DNA from: Botryotinia globosa
Taxonomy: Eukaryota > Ascomycota > Leotiomycetes > Helotiales > Sclerotiniaceae
Length of the DNA: 64,000 nucleotides
Assembly (NCBI GenBank): GCA_014898425.1
Contig: RCSZ01000009.1
Coordinates: forward strand, 372,001-436,000
Direction: 5' to 3'
Part shown: piece after piece, positions 45,685 to 58,984 of the stretch
How positions within the stretch are numbered: the stretch's first letter is position 1
Layout of the letters: each line of letters starts with the position of its first letter
Position numbers and translations under genes: made by a program
Notes under the pieces: model-generated
Databases searched by the model: none
What the model was told of the DNA's origin: nothing
The model's input: the letters and a program-made list of their open reading frames with translations, nothing else

Positions 45685-48655
45685 ATGGGAAGCTTTGTTT
45701 TCAAGTGGTAAGTTTTTTTCTTTCTTCTTCTTCTTCTTCTATCTTTATATCCTCCTGGAAATCATCGATTCAATTGTCCAATGACAAATTCGAGGTTCTG
45801 AGAAGACTCCTCTCTTCTGCATTTCCGATCCCCATCGTCTGCAACACCTACCAGTATGCGCAAGATGTTATCTTAACAATCGCACAAATTTTCATCAAGC
45901 CATGTGCGATCAATTTGATTCTTTCGGTGGCTAACCAATTTTGTTCTCATTAGGGAGCATCCTGCGGAAGAGGTCTTTGTGACTGGAACATTCGATAACT
46001 GGTCCAAGAGCGAAAAATTAGTAAAGAATGGCGATGTCTTTTCGAAGGATGTCCAACTCGCAAACGCTGGAGAAAAGATTTATTACAAGGTGAGCCTCAT
46101 ATGACGGACGATTTGGATGCGATATTGGAATTTGCTTTTATCGGCGACAACAATAATGGCAACAATGGCCACAATGATTGCGACATGGTCGAAATTGAAT
46201 TCGAGGTCGCTCGTCAAATGCGCCTAGTGATTCAAATTCCCACTCTCGAAGCATGCGTCCGAGTGAGACTTGCAGCTTAAAAAATCCTCCACTTATGACG
46301 CATGAAGTTGATTTTGCCAGACTTCGAAAGTTGGCAAAATTCACTCCCAAAAATAATCAGGCCTGTTGCTTGCATGATTAATTGTACACGCAGGCTAGGT
46401 CCCGCCTATTCCCCCAACCCCGCTTGTTTGTTTGCTTCAGCTATGTTCAACTACCGGCCTTCTTTTTAAAAAAAAACATAGCCTGACTCATCTTCTAATT
46501 TTTCTTCCTGCCGTTTCTCTCAAACTTGGTCAATTTTTCACAATTTTCACAAAGCTAATTGAATTCCACACAGTTCGTCGTCGACGGTAACTGGGTTACA
46601 GATCACACCGCTCCTCAAGACAACGACGCATCGGGAAATTTAAACAACGTCCTCACAACAGATAGAATTGTCAAGCATACACCTGCGACCGCTGGAATTA
46701 TGTCTGGCGTTGCCCCAACCTCGACTACGTCAGAATTGGCAAAGAATGTTCCTCTTGAGAAAGAGAAATCCCCACTCGCCCAAAATGGCTCTTCAGATTT
46801 GCCTGGAGCATTTCCCGAGACTCCAGCCGCTGTGGAAACTGGTGATTTCTCTGTGAATCCTCTGCCCGCTGCAGATGGTGCTGTCAATCCTATCAAGCTC
46901 GCACCAGGAGAGAAGGTTCCACATCCAAGCTCTTTCACCACCAACGATATCAATTCTGGCGTACATGATGATCCCGAGCTTGTCGCTGCAGACAAAGCCA
47001 AATCCGAAGCCGAGTCTACTTTTGGTGTCTCGCCGCTCCCCGCTTTTGCTGGTGGAGTAAACCCTATAAAACTCGCGCCTGGAGAAGAGATCCCTAAATT
47101 AAGCGACTTCACTACCAACACCATCCACTCAGCTGTTCGCACCGACAAGGAATCATATGAAAATAGCGACGCATTGGGTCATGCTCCCATCCTTCCTCCA
47201 GTTGTCACTCCTCAGGTGGAGCGGGAGCTCAATGGTACTGGAATTCTCGGTTTGCCTTCTTCATCCAAGAACTTGATTCCTGAATCAAGCTTGCCAACTG
47301 GAGCCGATGAAGCAGGAACATTTGATGCGACAAACCCAACCATCCAATCTGCCGGTCCTCAAACCACAACATCAATCCTTGCCGCCAAGGTTCCACTCGA
47401 ATCGACAAAGGTGCCAGAAGTTGTCCAGGAGAGCCAAAAAGAGGCAGGATTTGCTCCGGAGGCTAGCGCAATTCCATCCGAAGTCTCTGAGAAGAGCGCT
47501 GTCGAGAAGGAACTTAAGAGGGAAGTTGGTGTTGCTCCAACAACCTCCGAAGGAATTGCTGGACAAGGAACAATTAAGTCTGAAAAAACTGTTACAGCAG
47601 GTGAGGCTGCCGCTGCTGTTGGAGCAGCTGCCATCGCTGTAGGAGGTGCCGCGTATGCTGCTGCTTCCGCTATCCCAAGCAAGCTCCCAGAGAGCGTTAC
47701 AAGCATTCCAAGCAAACTTCCGGAGACCGTCGCAAGCATTCCAAGCAACCTTCCAGAGAGCTTGACCAGCATTCCAAGCAACCTTCCAGAGAGCTTGACC
47801 AGCAAGTTGCCAGAATCTGTTCAACAGTCCATCAAATCGATCAACGCCACCGGCACTGTTGACCAAACCACTGCCAAGAACACTCCAGAAATTGTCAGAG
47901 AATCAATTGTTGAGTCTGGTCAAAGCCCAGAAGCTGCTGCTAACGAGGCAGCTGTTCTCGACAAGCAAGCTGTTGAGGCAGAATTATTGTCCGGAGTCAA
48001 GCCCGAGACATCCACTGCCAAGGACACCCCTGCGGTTGTTAAGGAGTCAATTGCTGAATCAGGTCAGAGCCCAGAGGCTGCTGCCAACGAAGAAGCTGTC
48101 CTTGACAAGAAGGCCTTCGAGAAGGAATTGTTGTCCGAGATCAAACCTGAAAACTCAACCGGTGAACCCGCACCAAAGATTGACTCGACAAGTGCTGTTG
48201 AGCCTTCTGAACCTGCTGCTTCTACTGCTCCAGTTGTCACCAGTGGAGTCACCTCCACAGAGATCCCAAGCACCTCTGCTGCTACTGCCCCAGCTGTTAC
48301 CACAGGGGTTGAATCCAGCAACGTTCCTACCATCTCTGAACCAACAGCAACAGAAACGAAGCCAATTGATTCCAGGGATGTTTCACCACACACTAGTCCC
48401 GCCACCGAAGAACACGCTGCACCTGTTGCTACTAGTGAATTGGGCTCTACAACTGTTCCTGAAACTTCAGGTTCTGCTCCAGCCACTCCTCCAAAGGAGA
48501 ATGCTACCTTGACCCCCGCAAAGTCCTCTGCCGAATCCGCCACCCCATCAAGCACCAACGCCGCAGATGGCTCTGCCAATTCTGCCGCGGCTGACAAAAA
48601 GAAGAAGCGTACCAGCTTTTTTGGCAAGTTGAAGGCAAAATTTCACAAGGAATAA
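45685..48655 (+). CDS. CBM48/AMPK-beta-like domain protein, CRP1/MDG1 type
   Basis: Exons 45685-45707, 45954-46089 and 46574-48655 join in frame to 746 aa. The first about 75 residues form an E-set/glycogen-binding-like domain (MGSFVFKW, HPAEEVFVTGTFDNWSKSEKL, KIYYKFVVDGNWVTD), as in yeast Crp1 (cruciform-DNA-binding) and Mdg1 (pheromone signalling). Known biology of the fungal family is thin, so no exact role is assigned. The rest is long, acidic and probably disordered, with three internal duplications: VNPIKLAPGE plus SFTTN/DFTTN (residues about 150-250), four to five IPSKLPES-type units, and two copies of a segment containing ESGQSPEAAANE. It ends in a basic KKKKRTSFFGKLKAKFHKE. A hydrophobic Ala-rich stretch (AAAAVGAAAIAVGGAAYAAA) precedes the IPSKLPES units. 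Introns of 246 and 484 nt split the small domain and are the longest in the window. Confidence 0.88.
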
Positions 48656-49490
48656 GTGATTGAAAGTAGTGGCTGGATGATATGGTTGTGGTGAGACAGA
48701 CGCAGCGATTATACTCTGGGAGGCACACCTTTTTCCTGAACTGTAAGATATTACCAGATCCTTGTTTGCCTTGTCCCAGGAGCACGTAATGTGGAGGAAG
48801 GGGTTTAAAGTGGGATAAGCGTAAATGAGAAGGGGAGAGTGTGAATTGTGCTTTTTGATACCGGCTGAGTACCCTTGCCCGCCCTTGTTGCATTGAATTT
48901 TCTAGTTCCCGTTTTACAAAGTTACAAATGGTTCTCTTGACTTCGCCGACATTCTGGTGTTAGTTGGTATTTAGTCTAGTTAGTGATTGATTGATGATGA
49001 TGGGTTTGGTCAATTCATGAAAGATAAATTGTGAGTGGAGGAAAGCAAGCAAGCGTACCACTTTGGAAAATTGTAAATAAAGGCTTTCCTCTCGTCTAAT
49101 GAATAAAAATGCATTTTCAATAATTTGATGTTGGGTGTTTGAATTTTGTGTGTGCAAGTGCAACTTCGACTATTTGAAACGATACACATCTGCTGCTGCA
49201 GTGGTCTGAAATGACTTGTGGTGTGATAAAATTTGGGGGGTATATTCCTTGGATTCAGGGAGTGACAACGCATTATCAAGTCAAATGAATTGGTAGTTGT
49301 TATCTGAAATATCTCTCGCACAAAAAGAATTTCGCTTCCGAATCCTGAGGGCTATCTCGGGGCCACAAGAACTTTGTGTACGGAGTATTGTTGAAAGACC
49401 CTTCTAGCATGGCATGACATGGCATGGCATGGCATTAGAGGACAGCATTATGCGTCGGGCTCTCTCTCTTTTTCGGGATCGGGGTCTAGA

Positions 49491-49521
<31 letters not shown>

Positions 49522-50532
49522 ATGTATGTACATTGTGCAGTGGTTGGGATAGATGGTTGGATGGGTGGGTGGATGGGACGAGGGTTCAAGATAGGCGGTG
49601 CTACTTAGTACAGCAGTGGATAGGTTCAGTGGGTTTTGTACGAGATGGATAATGGATAATGTGCAGAGAGTTTTTCAAATACAGATACGGTCTTGCTCTA
49701 CTTTGCTTATTTATCGTGGCGCAAAGCTCATGGTCACTTATTGGGTTTCTGTAGATACTATAGATGTGTATGTGGATGTTTATGATATAAACAATTAATA
49801 TCTATATCTATATGCTCGAAACAAGCAAGGTGCAACGCAATACAATATCATACAACACAAATGCAATGCAGTGCAGTGCAGTGCAATAGTGTACAAAGGC
49901 GCAAATTTTCCTTCCTCTCTTGCCCGCCCCTCCTTGTTTCCTTGCTCCGACTCGCTCTCGCATCCTCCAGGGTATCATGAATATGTTATGCATTAGATGT
50001 GCATGTGTATATGTAGTGCGATCCGTCCCATCAGCCAAATCTCCCTTAAACCCCTCGATTATACCACTATCATCTGGATATGATATGTCACCATATGCAT
50101 TTTACTCATTAACATCAATCATATGCAGAGGGAGAAACAAAAACTCGGGAAACGGAAGGGAATCATGAGAGAAATGTAGAAATGGGAATGATAATATAGA
50201 AAGGAAATAAAAGATACAGGTGGTAATACAGGCGAATAAATGTACTCGTACAGCTTGACAAAATGTAAAGAAATGGATATCCCCCCCCAGATGAAGAAGT
50301 TGAAAACGTGTATAGAAGGAGACCAGACATTAGGAAATTTGAAAAGAAATCCGTCATCATTACTTGAGGCATGACATATGCCAATCCACTTCCTCAGTTA
50401 GGAAGTGAAGAGATACCAAAAAACTTATCGCACAAGGTCGATTCAAAAGAACTGATCTAAGAAAGAAATGGAAAAGTGAAGGAAATGATCAAACGAAAAC
50501 AAATGAACATGGGAAATATGAGAAGAAAAAAC
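48656..50532. other. 1.9-kb convergent intergenic region
   Basis: 3' flanks of the CRP1-like gene and of the transcription factor. It has a TG repeat, short GGCAT and GTGCA repeats and a TACGGAGTA motif at 49379-49387. No supported gene. Confidence 0.55.
49491..49519. repeat. (TG)n dinucleotide repeat
   Basis: About 14 uninterrupted TG units. Confidence 0.95.
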
Positions 50533-53500
50533 TTAGAACCACTTTCCTCTGCCGCTCTCATTGAGACGCTTCAAAACACAAATGGAATCAACGAGACTCA
50601 TACAGTGGCCTCCAACACTATCGATCTCTAGTCTTGCGCGCACTGCATCGATAACAAAAGAGGTTTCTCCTCGCATGGTCGCCTTGCCAGTCAGAAGATC
50701 TTTAATATCTAGTTCTACCATAGAATTGAGATATACGAGAGCTTTAAGTTGTACGTCCCCCGAAGCTTCGGGAGAAGTGTCAAAGTCTAGAGCTGTAAAA
50801 GCACCACTCTTTCCGCTGGTTCGGTGTCCAAATGCCCAGCAGATCAACGCAGCGATATTCAAAGACCAATAGTGAGAGAGGTCCGGAGAATGTTGCGTTG
50901 TGTTATTGTTGGAAGATGGGATGTATGGCGCTGAAAATTCGGATAGTAAGATGTGACAAGCATAATGTGTGGCGGTGGCTGCTGCTAGAGACGATGACCA
51001 AGTTTTCAGGCGTGACTGTGCTTCGCGAAAATGGGTTTGATTCGTGATTTTTTGAGAAAACACCCAGGTATCCCCGCTCACAGCCAAAAGGTCGTGCAGT
51101 GGCGTATGGTACAACGCGATATAGGTATATGCCATTGAAGATGCTGGAGAAAATGTTACAAGTTCGAGTATTTTAGGATAGTTATTGTGTATTTGATAAT
51201 TGTTTGGATAGTGATGGTCAGGATCGACACGGTTGGGAAGTTGAGATGTCAAGAAACACACGTTGAGTGACTGAGCGAAATGTGAAGGCTCAGCAAAGTT
51301 CTCTTGGTTGTACTGATGTTGCACGACATTGAGTGGTTGCCCTGCGTTGCTTCCTGTCTTGTTGGTAGCCCAGTCAGCTGCATTAGTTGAATCCCATAGA
51401 ACTTGCGAGCAGGGCGTGTATAGTATATTGAGATCGACATATGATCTGGCTCGCTTTTGCTGGTGATACATGGCTTGTTGGACGTCTAAAATAAAGCAGA
51501 GACATAGCAGGCGTTGTCGTGACTCGGTGTCGACCCAGAGCAACCAATTGCTTTGGATGTCCTGAGATCTAGTTCGTGTATTGAAGTGATTAGATGGAAC
51601 ATTAGAGGTGCTTGTAGTAGTAGGAGTAGTGCTGGTATCGGAAGTTGGTGAAGGGTTCGAGAGCTGCTGGACGTTAATGAACATATCTAAGATGGCCTTA
51701 GCAGCATCGACTTACTCTATTGTATAACTCTTCGAATTGGCGAGATAGGCGAATCGTGGTCTTTGTGCCTCGGAAACGAGTAAATATCTCTGTAAGTAAT
51801 ATCGCTTGCATTATTTGTATTGGCCATTCAAAAGCCACAGGAATTACGTTAGTACAGTAAGCATTGAATTCCACGCCGTGATTTCGTGCTTCGGGATTTG
51901 TATGGTACTGGGTGCCAATGGCAGCCATTGCGAGGGTGAGTGCTAAGTTTTGATTTTGTATATATGTTCCTCGGTGAATTGTTGGGAACAGTTTATCGAA
52001 ATTTTTCCAATATAAAGAAAGATAGGTGTCGAGGTTAGAGATTGCGGACTGGGAAGGAGATGAAATGACCGTTTCGATGTTCGTCAGTGTATCTAATTGC
52101 TGGGATCCCACCAGCTCCTTCGGTCTTCTATCAAGGACTGCCAATCGGGGGTCGGATACTCGCGAAGGGGACGCTGGAAGAAAAGTCTGAGCCAAGTGTT
52201 TATTATATGTTGAGATGTGAGGATTACCCACTGATTCCATATAATACCCCCCCAGATTATAAGCAGGCACATCAAGCAACTGACGAGATGGCGGTGACAT
52301 TCTAGGGGGCGTGTAAGGTGCATCATAAGATTCCATCATTGTTTCATAAGGGGGACTTCTAAGGTCTTGAGCTGTATTAGCCATACCTATCGTATAACAT
52401 TATCAGTTCATGATTTGAAGATTGTGGTGAAAATCCATACCGTGGGTCCACTGCGCATTGGGAACCGGAACAGGCCAATCAGATGTTGTGACTAACGATC
52501 CAGATCGACCTCTGTGTGCTAGTCTTCCCGTGCGTGAGCTTTCTGAATATGTGCTATCGGAAGCCGATGAACACCAGGGTGAGTTGTCGTGTGTGTAAGA
52601 TAAACTTGGCATATAAGGTTCTTCTGGAATGCGCAGAAGCGGAAGAGCATGAGGGGGGCTATAGGAACCAAATGAGGAGACTTCCTCGGTATATAACCCT
52701 TGGAAGCTGGAGTTCGTTGCCCGATAAGGGTCTTGCTGTGAGAAGTCTGGCATAGGTCGTACATTAAAGGTTGGGGTCATCTCAGCGTAGGTCCTATCTA
52801 AAGTCAGTCAAGCAGTCCCTGTAACTCGTCTGGATAATTGCATGAACAACACAAATCAAGATATCTAAGCGGACGGGCGGAAAAGAGTGAAATTTATAAG
52901 AGTTGTGGTCAATCTTACCTAGATGGTACCGAGCCAGGTGATACCGTAGTGTACACTTCCACGTCAGTCACTTGAGCTTGACTGACAGACCCTCTATGAG
53001 AGCTTCCTGATGAAAAGTCGACAGGTTGGAAATTCCCCGTCATTGTATTGAAAGTCGGAGCTAGGGCAGAATGGTCTGTTCCCGCTGAAGTTCTAGGTGT
53101 CATTGGATTTTCTGGAGACATCTGACCTAAGCCCATGGGGATTCCATGAGGTGTAGGTTCTAACTTTACAGGAGCACTCTCCGATGCGCTTGAGGAGGCC
53201 CTGCTTCTTGGGTCACTAGATTTGTATGCCTTCTCGCCTTGTGTCTCGCTTTATTTCATTAGCCATGTTCTCAAGCGGAAGAGGAGGAAACACACTGTCG
53301 ATTGAGATGACGTGCAAGTAAGTCCGGGCGATGAAATGTTCTCTCGCAGTCTTCAAAAGTACATGGATAGGCGGGTTTACCATGACTGAGTTTGTGTCTC
53401 CTGTAATCGAAAATATCGAGAATTAGTCCATATTCTTCTTTCCTATGCGTCCTTTCCAATCCCAATTGCCACTCATGACTACATGAACAGCTGTTACTAT

Positions 53501-54098
53501 CTACATCTTGGTATGCGCAAAGAGTTTCTTCATGGCACAGTCAAATTGAGAGGTTCAAATCCTTACCTGAGATGCTCCGCCCTGGTGAATGTCTGTGATT
53601 TATTAGCTTATGGCTTGAAAGTAACTGAATCTAAGAACGAACCTTCCTACAGTCGTCGCATGTATGAACTGGTATACCCTTCTTGGCTCTGCTAATACGT
53701 CCAGTCACAGGTGTGTATTTGATAGGCACTATATCTGCCATTGGTTCCATTCCTCCTCTCGAAGATGTTTGTGAGGGACTGCCCGATATGCTTCTTTGGT
53801 TTGATGCGCCACCTTGATAGGCCGAAAAGTCCATGGCTTCTCCAGCACCGCTGCTACGCCGCCGTGATGAATTGGGGCGCGATATTGTAGGTTGAGTAGA
53901 CGATTTGGAAACTCTATTTGATCTTCGATGATTCATGAATAGTTTTCCTTTAGTATCATCAAGCTGAGGAGAGGGACTTTGAGATGAAGGATCAATGGAT
54001 GGTCGAGAAGCTTGTTGTTGAGCGGCCTCCTTCCTTCTATAGGCTTGAGATTCAAGAGGCTCCACATCTACGTCCATGATATCTTTAAGGCTCGACAT
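50533..54098 (-). CDS. C2H2 zinc-finger transcription factor with fungal_trans domain, 1024 aa
   Basis: Seven exons in coding order: 54098-53643, 53592-53567, 53400-53296, 53248-52919, 52793-52441, 52386-51716 and 51666-50533; phases all agree. Two classic fingers are assembled across exons 1-4: CDDCRKTFTRAEHLRRHKLSH, split across a 26-nt exon 2, and CTFEDCERTFHRPDLLARH completed by the H of exon 4. A Ser/Pro-rich region follows, then a C-terminal half resembling the fungal-specific transcription factor domain (YLSLYWKNFDKLFPTIHRGTY, LLTEIFTRFRGTKTTIRL, NWLLWVDTESRQRLLCLCFI). The N-terminus has a basic stretch (NSSRRRSSG). The ATG at 54098 is the first in frame, context ATCATCATGT. The target genes cannot be told from the sequence. 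Confidence 0.88.
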
Positions 54099-57000
54099 GA
54101 TGATTATCCTCAAATTGGAAACGAGCAAAGATGTATCCCTACAGCCCTGCACAGCCTTTTTGGAAAGAATAGATAATGTCAGGGGCAGGAGCTTCAGTAC
54201 AGGAGCCAATACCGGCACTTGAAGTCTTTGGCGAGCAGAATCTGGGATGGTGACGATGCTTCAGGGTGTAAGATAATTTTTGAAATGTATATGTCATGTA
54301 CTTCCAATGTCCCTAGACAAATGCGCAGTAGATGCACAAAGATAGAACTTATCGCGGGGCATTGCTGGCTTCGCGATTATGTTTACAGAGAAGAATGGTT
54401 GGAGGCAGAGAGAAAAAAGACAAGACGAGGAGAAAAGTCGTGGAAGGCTGCCCGTTGTCCATCAACCCCATGCATACTGCAGACCTTGTCTGAGGGCGCT
54501 TATAGAAATCATACCCCATGGCTTCGGATCCCGCATCAAATTCAAAGTGTCAGCTTTCGCTCGTGGCACCCCTGATGTTTGCGCTTATGAACCATGCACG
54601 AGTTCTATGCAAAGTAAGTAGTTCGATGTTATTTATGAACAAGATGATGCAAAATGTAACATTCTACTCATCACAAAAGAATGACTATTGCTGAAACGGG
54701 TTAGGTTGTCCGGCTGTAGATGCAGGTCAAGTAAGTGTGTAGTGCTGCTAGATGGGATGATACAGTAGAGTAGACAAGAATAAACAAAAGTGGCCGAATT
54801 AATATGTTGGTCTGTAAGTCTGCAGCAAACCTGCAGATGGAAAGCATCTATCATTCGCTGAAAAGGTCTGCGCCTGGGTACTCCTCTAGGACTGAAGAGC
54901 AAAGACACCATAAGCACGGCTACACAACCAATGGACTGGGGGCTTTTCATCCGAACCCCCTGCCTCCCCCTGTTGTATCCTTGGCATGCCATGTTCTTAC
55001 TCCCAGCAAATGCGGCCCGTCGTTTAACTCGAGTTGATGGAAGAGGATAACGGTGATTTCAGCCCACTCTAAAATTGGAAAGCAAAAGGATTGCGCCCCT
55101 CCTTGAATAATCTCAAATTGATATTGCATCTACCTTCTCTTCCTGATACAGTTGTAAATCGGGAGGTAGGCTTTCAGACAGGACCATAAAAATCGTAATA
55201 TTCCAAAACTGTAATATAGATTTCCTGGCTGGCTGGCTGACTGATAGACAGGACGTCGGTCCTCAGGCTAATGATGCTGAGGAAGTTTCCCATCAGCACT
55301 CAACACCCAGAATGAGGACAGATACAATACATATGATCCTGTATACACAAACAACTTTATGAGGTTATACGATCTGATCTCTAAAAGGCGATAGATAGTC
55401 AGTAGTAAATATTAATAATCGACCACGTTTTTTCTTTCGTCTTGTTCTTTTTCTTTTACCGAACCATACCACCGTGCTGTGTCTTGGATTCTTTTAGCCT
55501 TTCCTCCCTCGCTACCTGCTTACATACATGTGACAAAAGGATGTATTTTCTTCAAACTTTCTTAATTTCATAGGTTTGGTTCGTCTTCTGTTCAACCCAA
55601 CAATCCGGGAGACAAGGGCGTGGGAATCCAAAAGTGGACACCGCACCGTATCTAGTTACTCGTGGTACTTGGTATTAAGGATTGATATGGGCGTATCTGC
55701 ACCTGATTCCCAAAAGGGATTTCATATTCGGACTCTCGAAATGCCACCACTAATAAAAAGACGTTACATGTGTTGTAAGTGTGTAATATTCTTCTCAATC
55801 AATTAGCTATACTGTTTTCTTGAACATGCATAACACCTACCTTTGGACCCGGATACGTCTTCAGAATTCAGATACCTACCAAATTTTCGTATCATCAACG
55901 CAAGCTTCTGTTATTCTTTGGGGGGGGGAGGGGAGGAGGCGTAACATACGGAGTACCATAGACTGACTAATCGCAACCTCTTTTCGGTTCTATTTGAGAT
56001 GGATTTCTCATGAGGTTCGAAATTGATTAAGTGATCTTCGACATGGGCAGGAGTCGGGAATGGGGGTTCTTGAGATTCATGGGTCTTCATTGGCTCATGT
56101 TACGATGGCGTGGACAGCGGAAAACCGGAATGTCAAAGTGTGTTGTAGTATATCCATAGTATCCATAGCATCCATAGCATGAGGAGTTGGTTTCCCAAGA
56201 GAATGATAGGTAACTGGTTAATTAGATGATGGGAATGGAGTCAAGAAGGATTTGTGTGGGTTCATTGTGTGGTCTGTTACAAGTTACAACTTACAGGACT
56301 GAGAGGACTTACGAGTATCGGGAGGGATTGTGCTACGACCTCAGCATGCTCAGAACTTACAGTAGCTTCATTGCTTAGCTTGCACTGTACAGATACCCAC
56401 TTTGGTAGTGTTGGTGACGGTCATACCATTATCCACCGTGATGACCTTGAAGAGACCCCCGAAATACTTGACCCAACCACCAAGAAAAGGCTACATATAT
56501 ACTGGAATTCTCCAAGGATGTGACACAATGAAACCCTACTGCCATGTGTCTGTTATGATTCATGAAGACCGTCTACCTACTAATTACCTAGAGCAGAAAG
56601 TCGATTACTCCAAATAGGTTCTATACGAGTTGAGAACTCTAGACCTATCGATTCTTGGAAAAGGGTCACGTTTGAAACACTTCAGGTTAATCGTCATCAC
56701 CCAAAGATTGAGATGGGGGGGGAGGGAGTTCCCATCTCCATTGTTTGCGGGAGATCCTCGAAACAGTATGAAGATGAGATGAACTCTCAGGGGGAGACCG
56801 GCTAATATTACTCATCTTACCATCATTATCCAACTCCCCAGTGTGTACATATCTACCTATGTAACTCACGAGTTGGTCACAATTTTGGATGCACATTGAT
56901 ATTGTTAAAAACAAACATACCACAGTCGGCGATCTAGTTGGTGCTTTCTCTCAAGTTATTGATCGGAGAAAACTTTTTAATCGAGTCAACTTCAATTTAG

Positions 57001-58611
57001 AATACTGTAGAATGGTGTTTGCGTTCTACAATAAGTGATCTGGTGTCCCCTCCCATGAAACTCCCCTTCGAGTATACCTGAGGCGAGCATCCTTGGTTTC
57101 TTCTCGACGCGACAAACCCTTAGACGCCGTGTATGTTCCAGAAGAATGCACCTTTTCCGTGTCCCTGCTGGATGATGTACTTCCCCGTGACGGTAAAAGA
57201 GAGTCTTGCAACCCCCAGCGCAGGTACAAAAGTCCCCCACCCAATCGTGACAGACGGATGCCTCTTACAGCGCAATACTACATGTATTTAGTCGTTCCTG
57301 AAGATCTAATAGGGAATGGCACTCTACCAAGTCGAGATATGCCTCTAGTGAGTGTAATAAGACTGTCCAGCCCGTACATTGAATACCGGAAAACATCATG
57401 CGGTACCTGCAGAGGTATGCAATGGAGGGAGTGACGTGCCCCCACACACCTTTTGGAGCTGCGCCTCACTGTAAGTCGTGATATGATAACACTCTCTGTT
57501 ATAGCCTCGTCTCAAAATAGGTTTCGAGTATGTTTGAAAGGGGAAAGTGATAGTAGGAGAAAGGATAATACAAGAAAAATGACCTTCTTGGTGTGCTGAG
57601 TAAGACCAATAGTGTAACGAGACGGTAAAGTAATGCAATCGAAGTACTCGTAGAATTGCAGATACTCTCCCAACTACTGCATGGTGCCTGAATAACATTC
57701 ACAAATTTTCCGATTTATCACGTAAGATGAAGTAACTCAATCAGCAAAAATAGAAACATGACAGACGGTAGTTCTGCAGGCAGGAATCTATGTTGTCCTT
57801 GTGTGTTGTCATTCCAGGTCGAATACCACTCGCTGCGGACATATGCATGAGATCGATCTATCCGTGATGGTGATCATGATCATGGGCAATGTTGGTATGA
57901 GGATAATAAGTGTATGAGCGTGATTGTTAAACTTACCACCATCTTGAGAATAGCAAGGTTCTCATCCTTCCACACCAAGCTATTTCAAACATGAAACTGG
58001 TGTGACTATGTTGCCTTCAAGAGCTCACAACTTATAAAGTGTGCATGCATCACCATTTGTTGCATCGGGCTCAAATTCTAAGACGCCCCCAATTCGAGAA
58101 AATTCGAGAGCTACTCAAAACAATACGAGATGAGAACATCCTAATGGTGCATGTTTCTTGACTTATGAAACAACGAATATCTATATTGGGCGGTCGATCA
58201 TCTATTTGCCATTGAATGCTGCTCGCCGAGGGCAATGAACGGGACATGTCACATGACGTATCGTCCTGACTGAAGTTGCAGAGATTTGGGTCCAGCATAG
58301 TGAGTATGTAGGTTGAGTCCATAAGCGACATGTGTTTAGACTACGTGAGACTATGTAGCAGTAGATGTGAATGGAACACGCTTTCAATGAAGAGGATATC
58401 ATACATTTGAAATTACTTTATATAAATGTAATATATTGATAATGAAATGGCCATGATAGAATTCTACGAAGGTTGGAAGAGTAATTAATGTCAGTTCTAC
58501 TTTTAGTGGAATCTTATTGTCTTTAGAGAATTTATTATTACTTTGAGCTCTTCGAATAGATATTGAATTGTTCCCTTTTCAAAATTTGAAATTTGAAACT
58601 TTTACTTGCTT
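54099..58611. other. Long noncoding region upstream of the transcription factor
   Basis: 4.5 kb without a supported gene; with the minisatellite and its flank, the space between divergent starts is 5.5 kb. Base composition is ordinary to about 58.4 kb, then becomes AT-rich. Frames such as 57093-57434 (+) have no family resemblance. A TACGGAGTA motif lies at 55947-55955. A long regulatory region or unrecognised noncoding transcripts are possible. Confidence 0.5.
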
Positions 58612-58984
58612 TTTAATGATTTTAATGATTTTAATGATTTTAATGATTTTAATGATTTTAATGATTTTAATGATTTTAATGATTTTAATGATTTTAATGA
58701 TTTTAATGATTTTAATGATTTTAATGATTTTAATGATTTTAATGATTTTAATGATTTTAATGATTTTAATGATTTTAATGATTTTAATGATTTTAATGAT
58801 TTTAATGATTTTAATGATTTTAATGATTTTAATGATTTTAATGATTTTAATGATTTTAATGATTTTAATGATTTTAATGATTTTAATGATTTTAATGATT
58901 TTAATGATTTTAATGATTTTAATGATTTTAATGATTTTAATGATTTTAATGATTTTAATGATTTTAATGATTTTAATGATTTTA
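58612..58984. repeat. Perfect 9-bp minisatellite (TTTTAATGA)n, about 41 copies
   Basis: About 373 bp of an uninterrupted 9-bp unit, TTTTAATGA. Because 9 is divisible by 3, several frames stay open on both strands (repeats of MIL, NDF and IIK), so the resulting ORFs are artefacts. Confidence 0.97.

Noticed and set aside
46615..48627. Several 100-190-codon minus-strand ORFs opposite the CRP1-like gene
   Set aside because: They mirror the biased codons of a repetitive low-complexity gene and show no family features.
53551..53562. GGTTCAAATCC-like tRNA box B
   Set aside because: It lies in a transcription-factor intron with no matching box A or cloverleaf around it.
54099..54218. In-frame N-terminal extension of the transcription factor
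   Set aside because: The open frame upstream begins with GTG, not ATG; the first ATG is at 54098 in a good context.
57093..57434. 113-codon ORF in the 5.5-kb gap
   Set aside because: No recognisable domain, no clear codon bias and competing frames on the other strand; too weak to call a gene.
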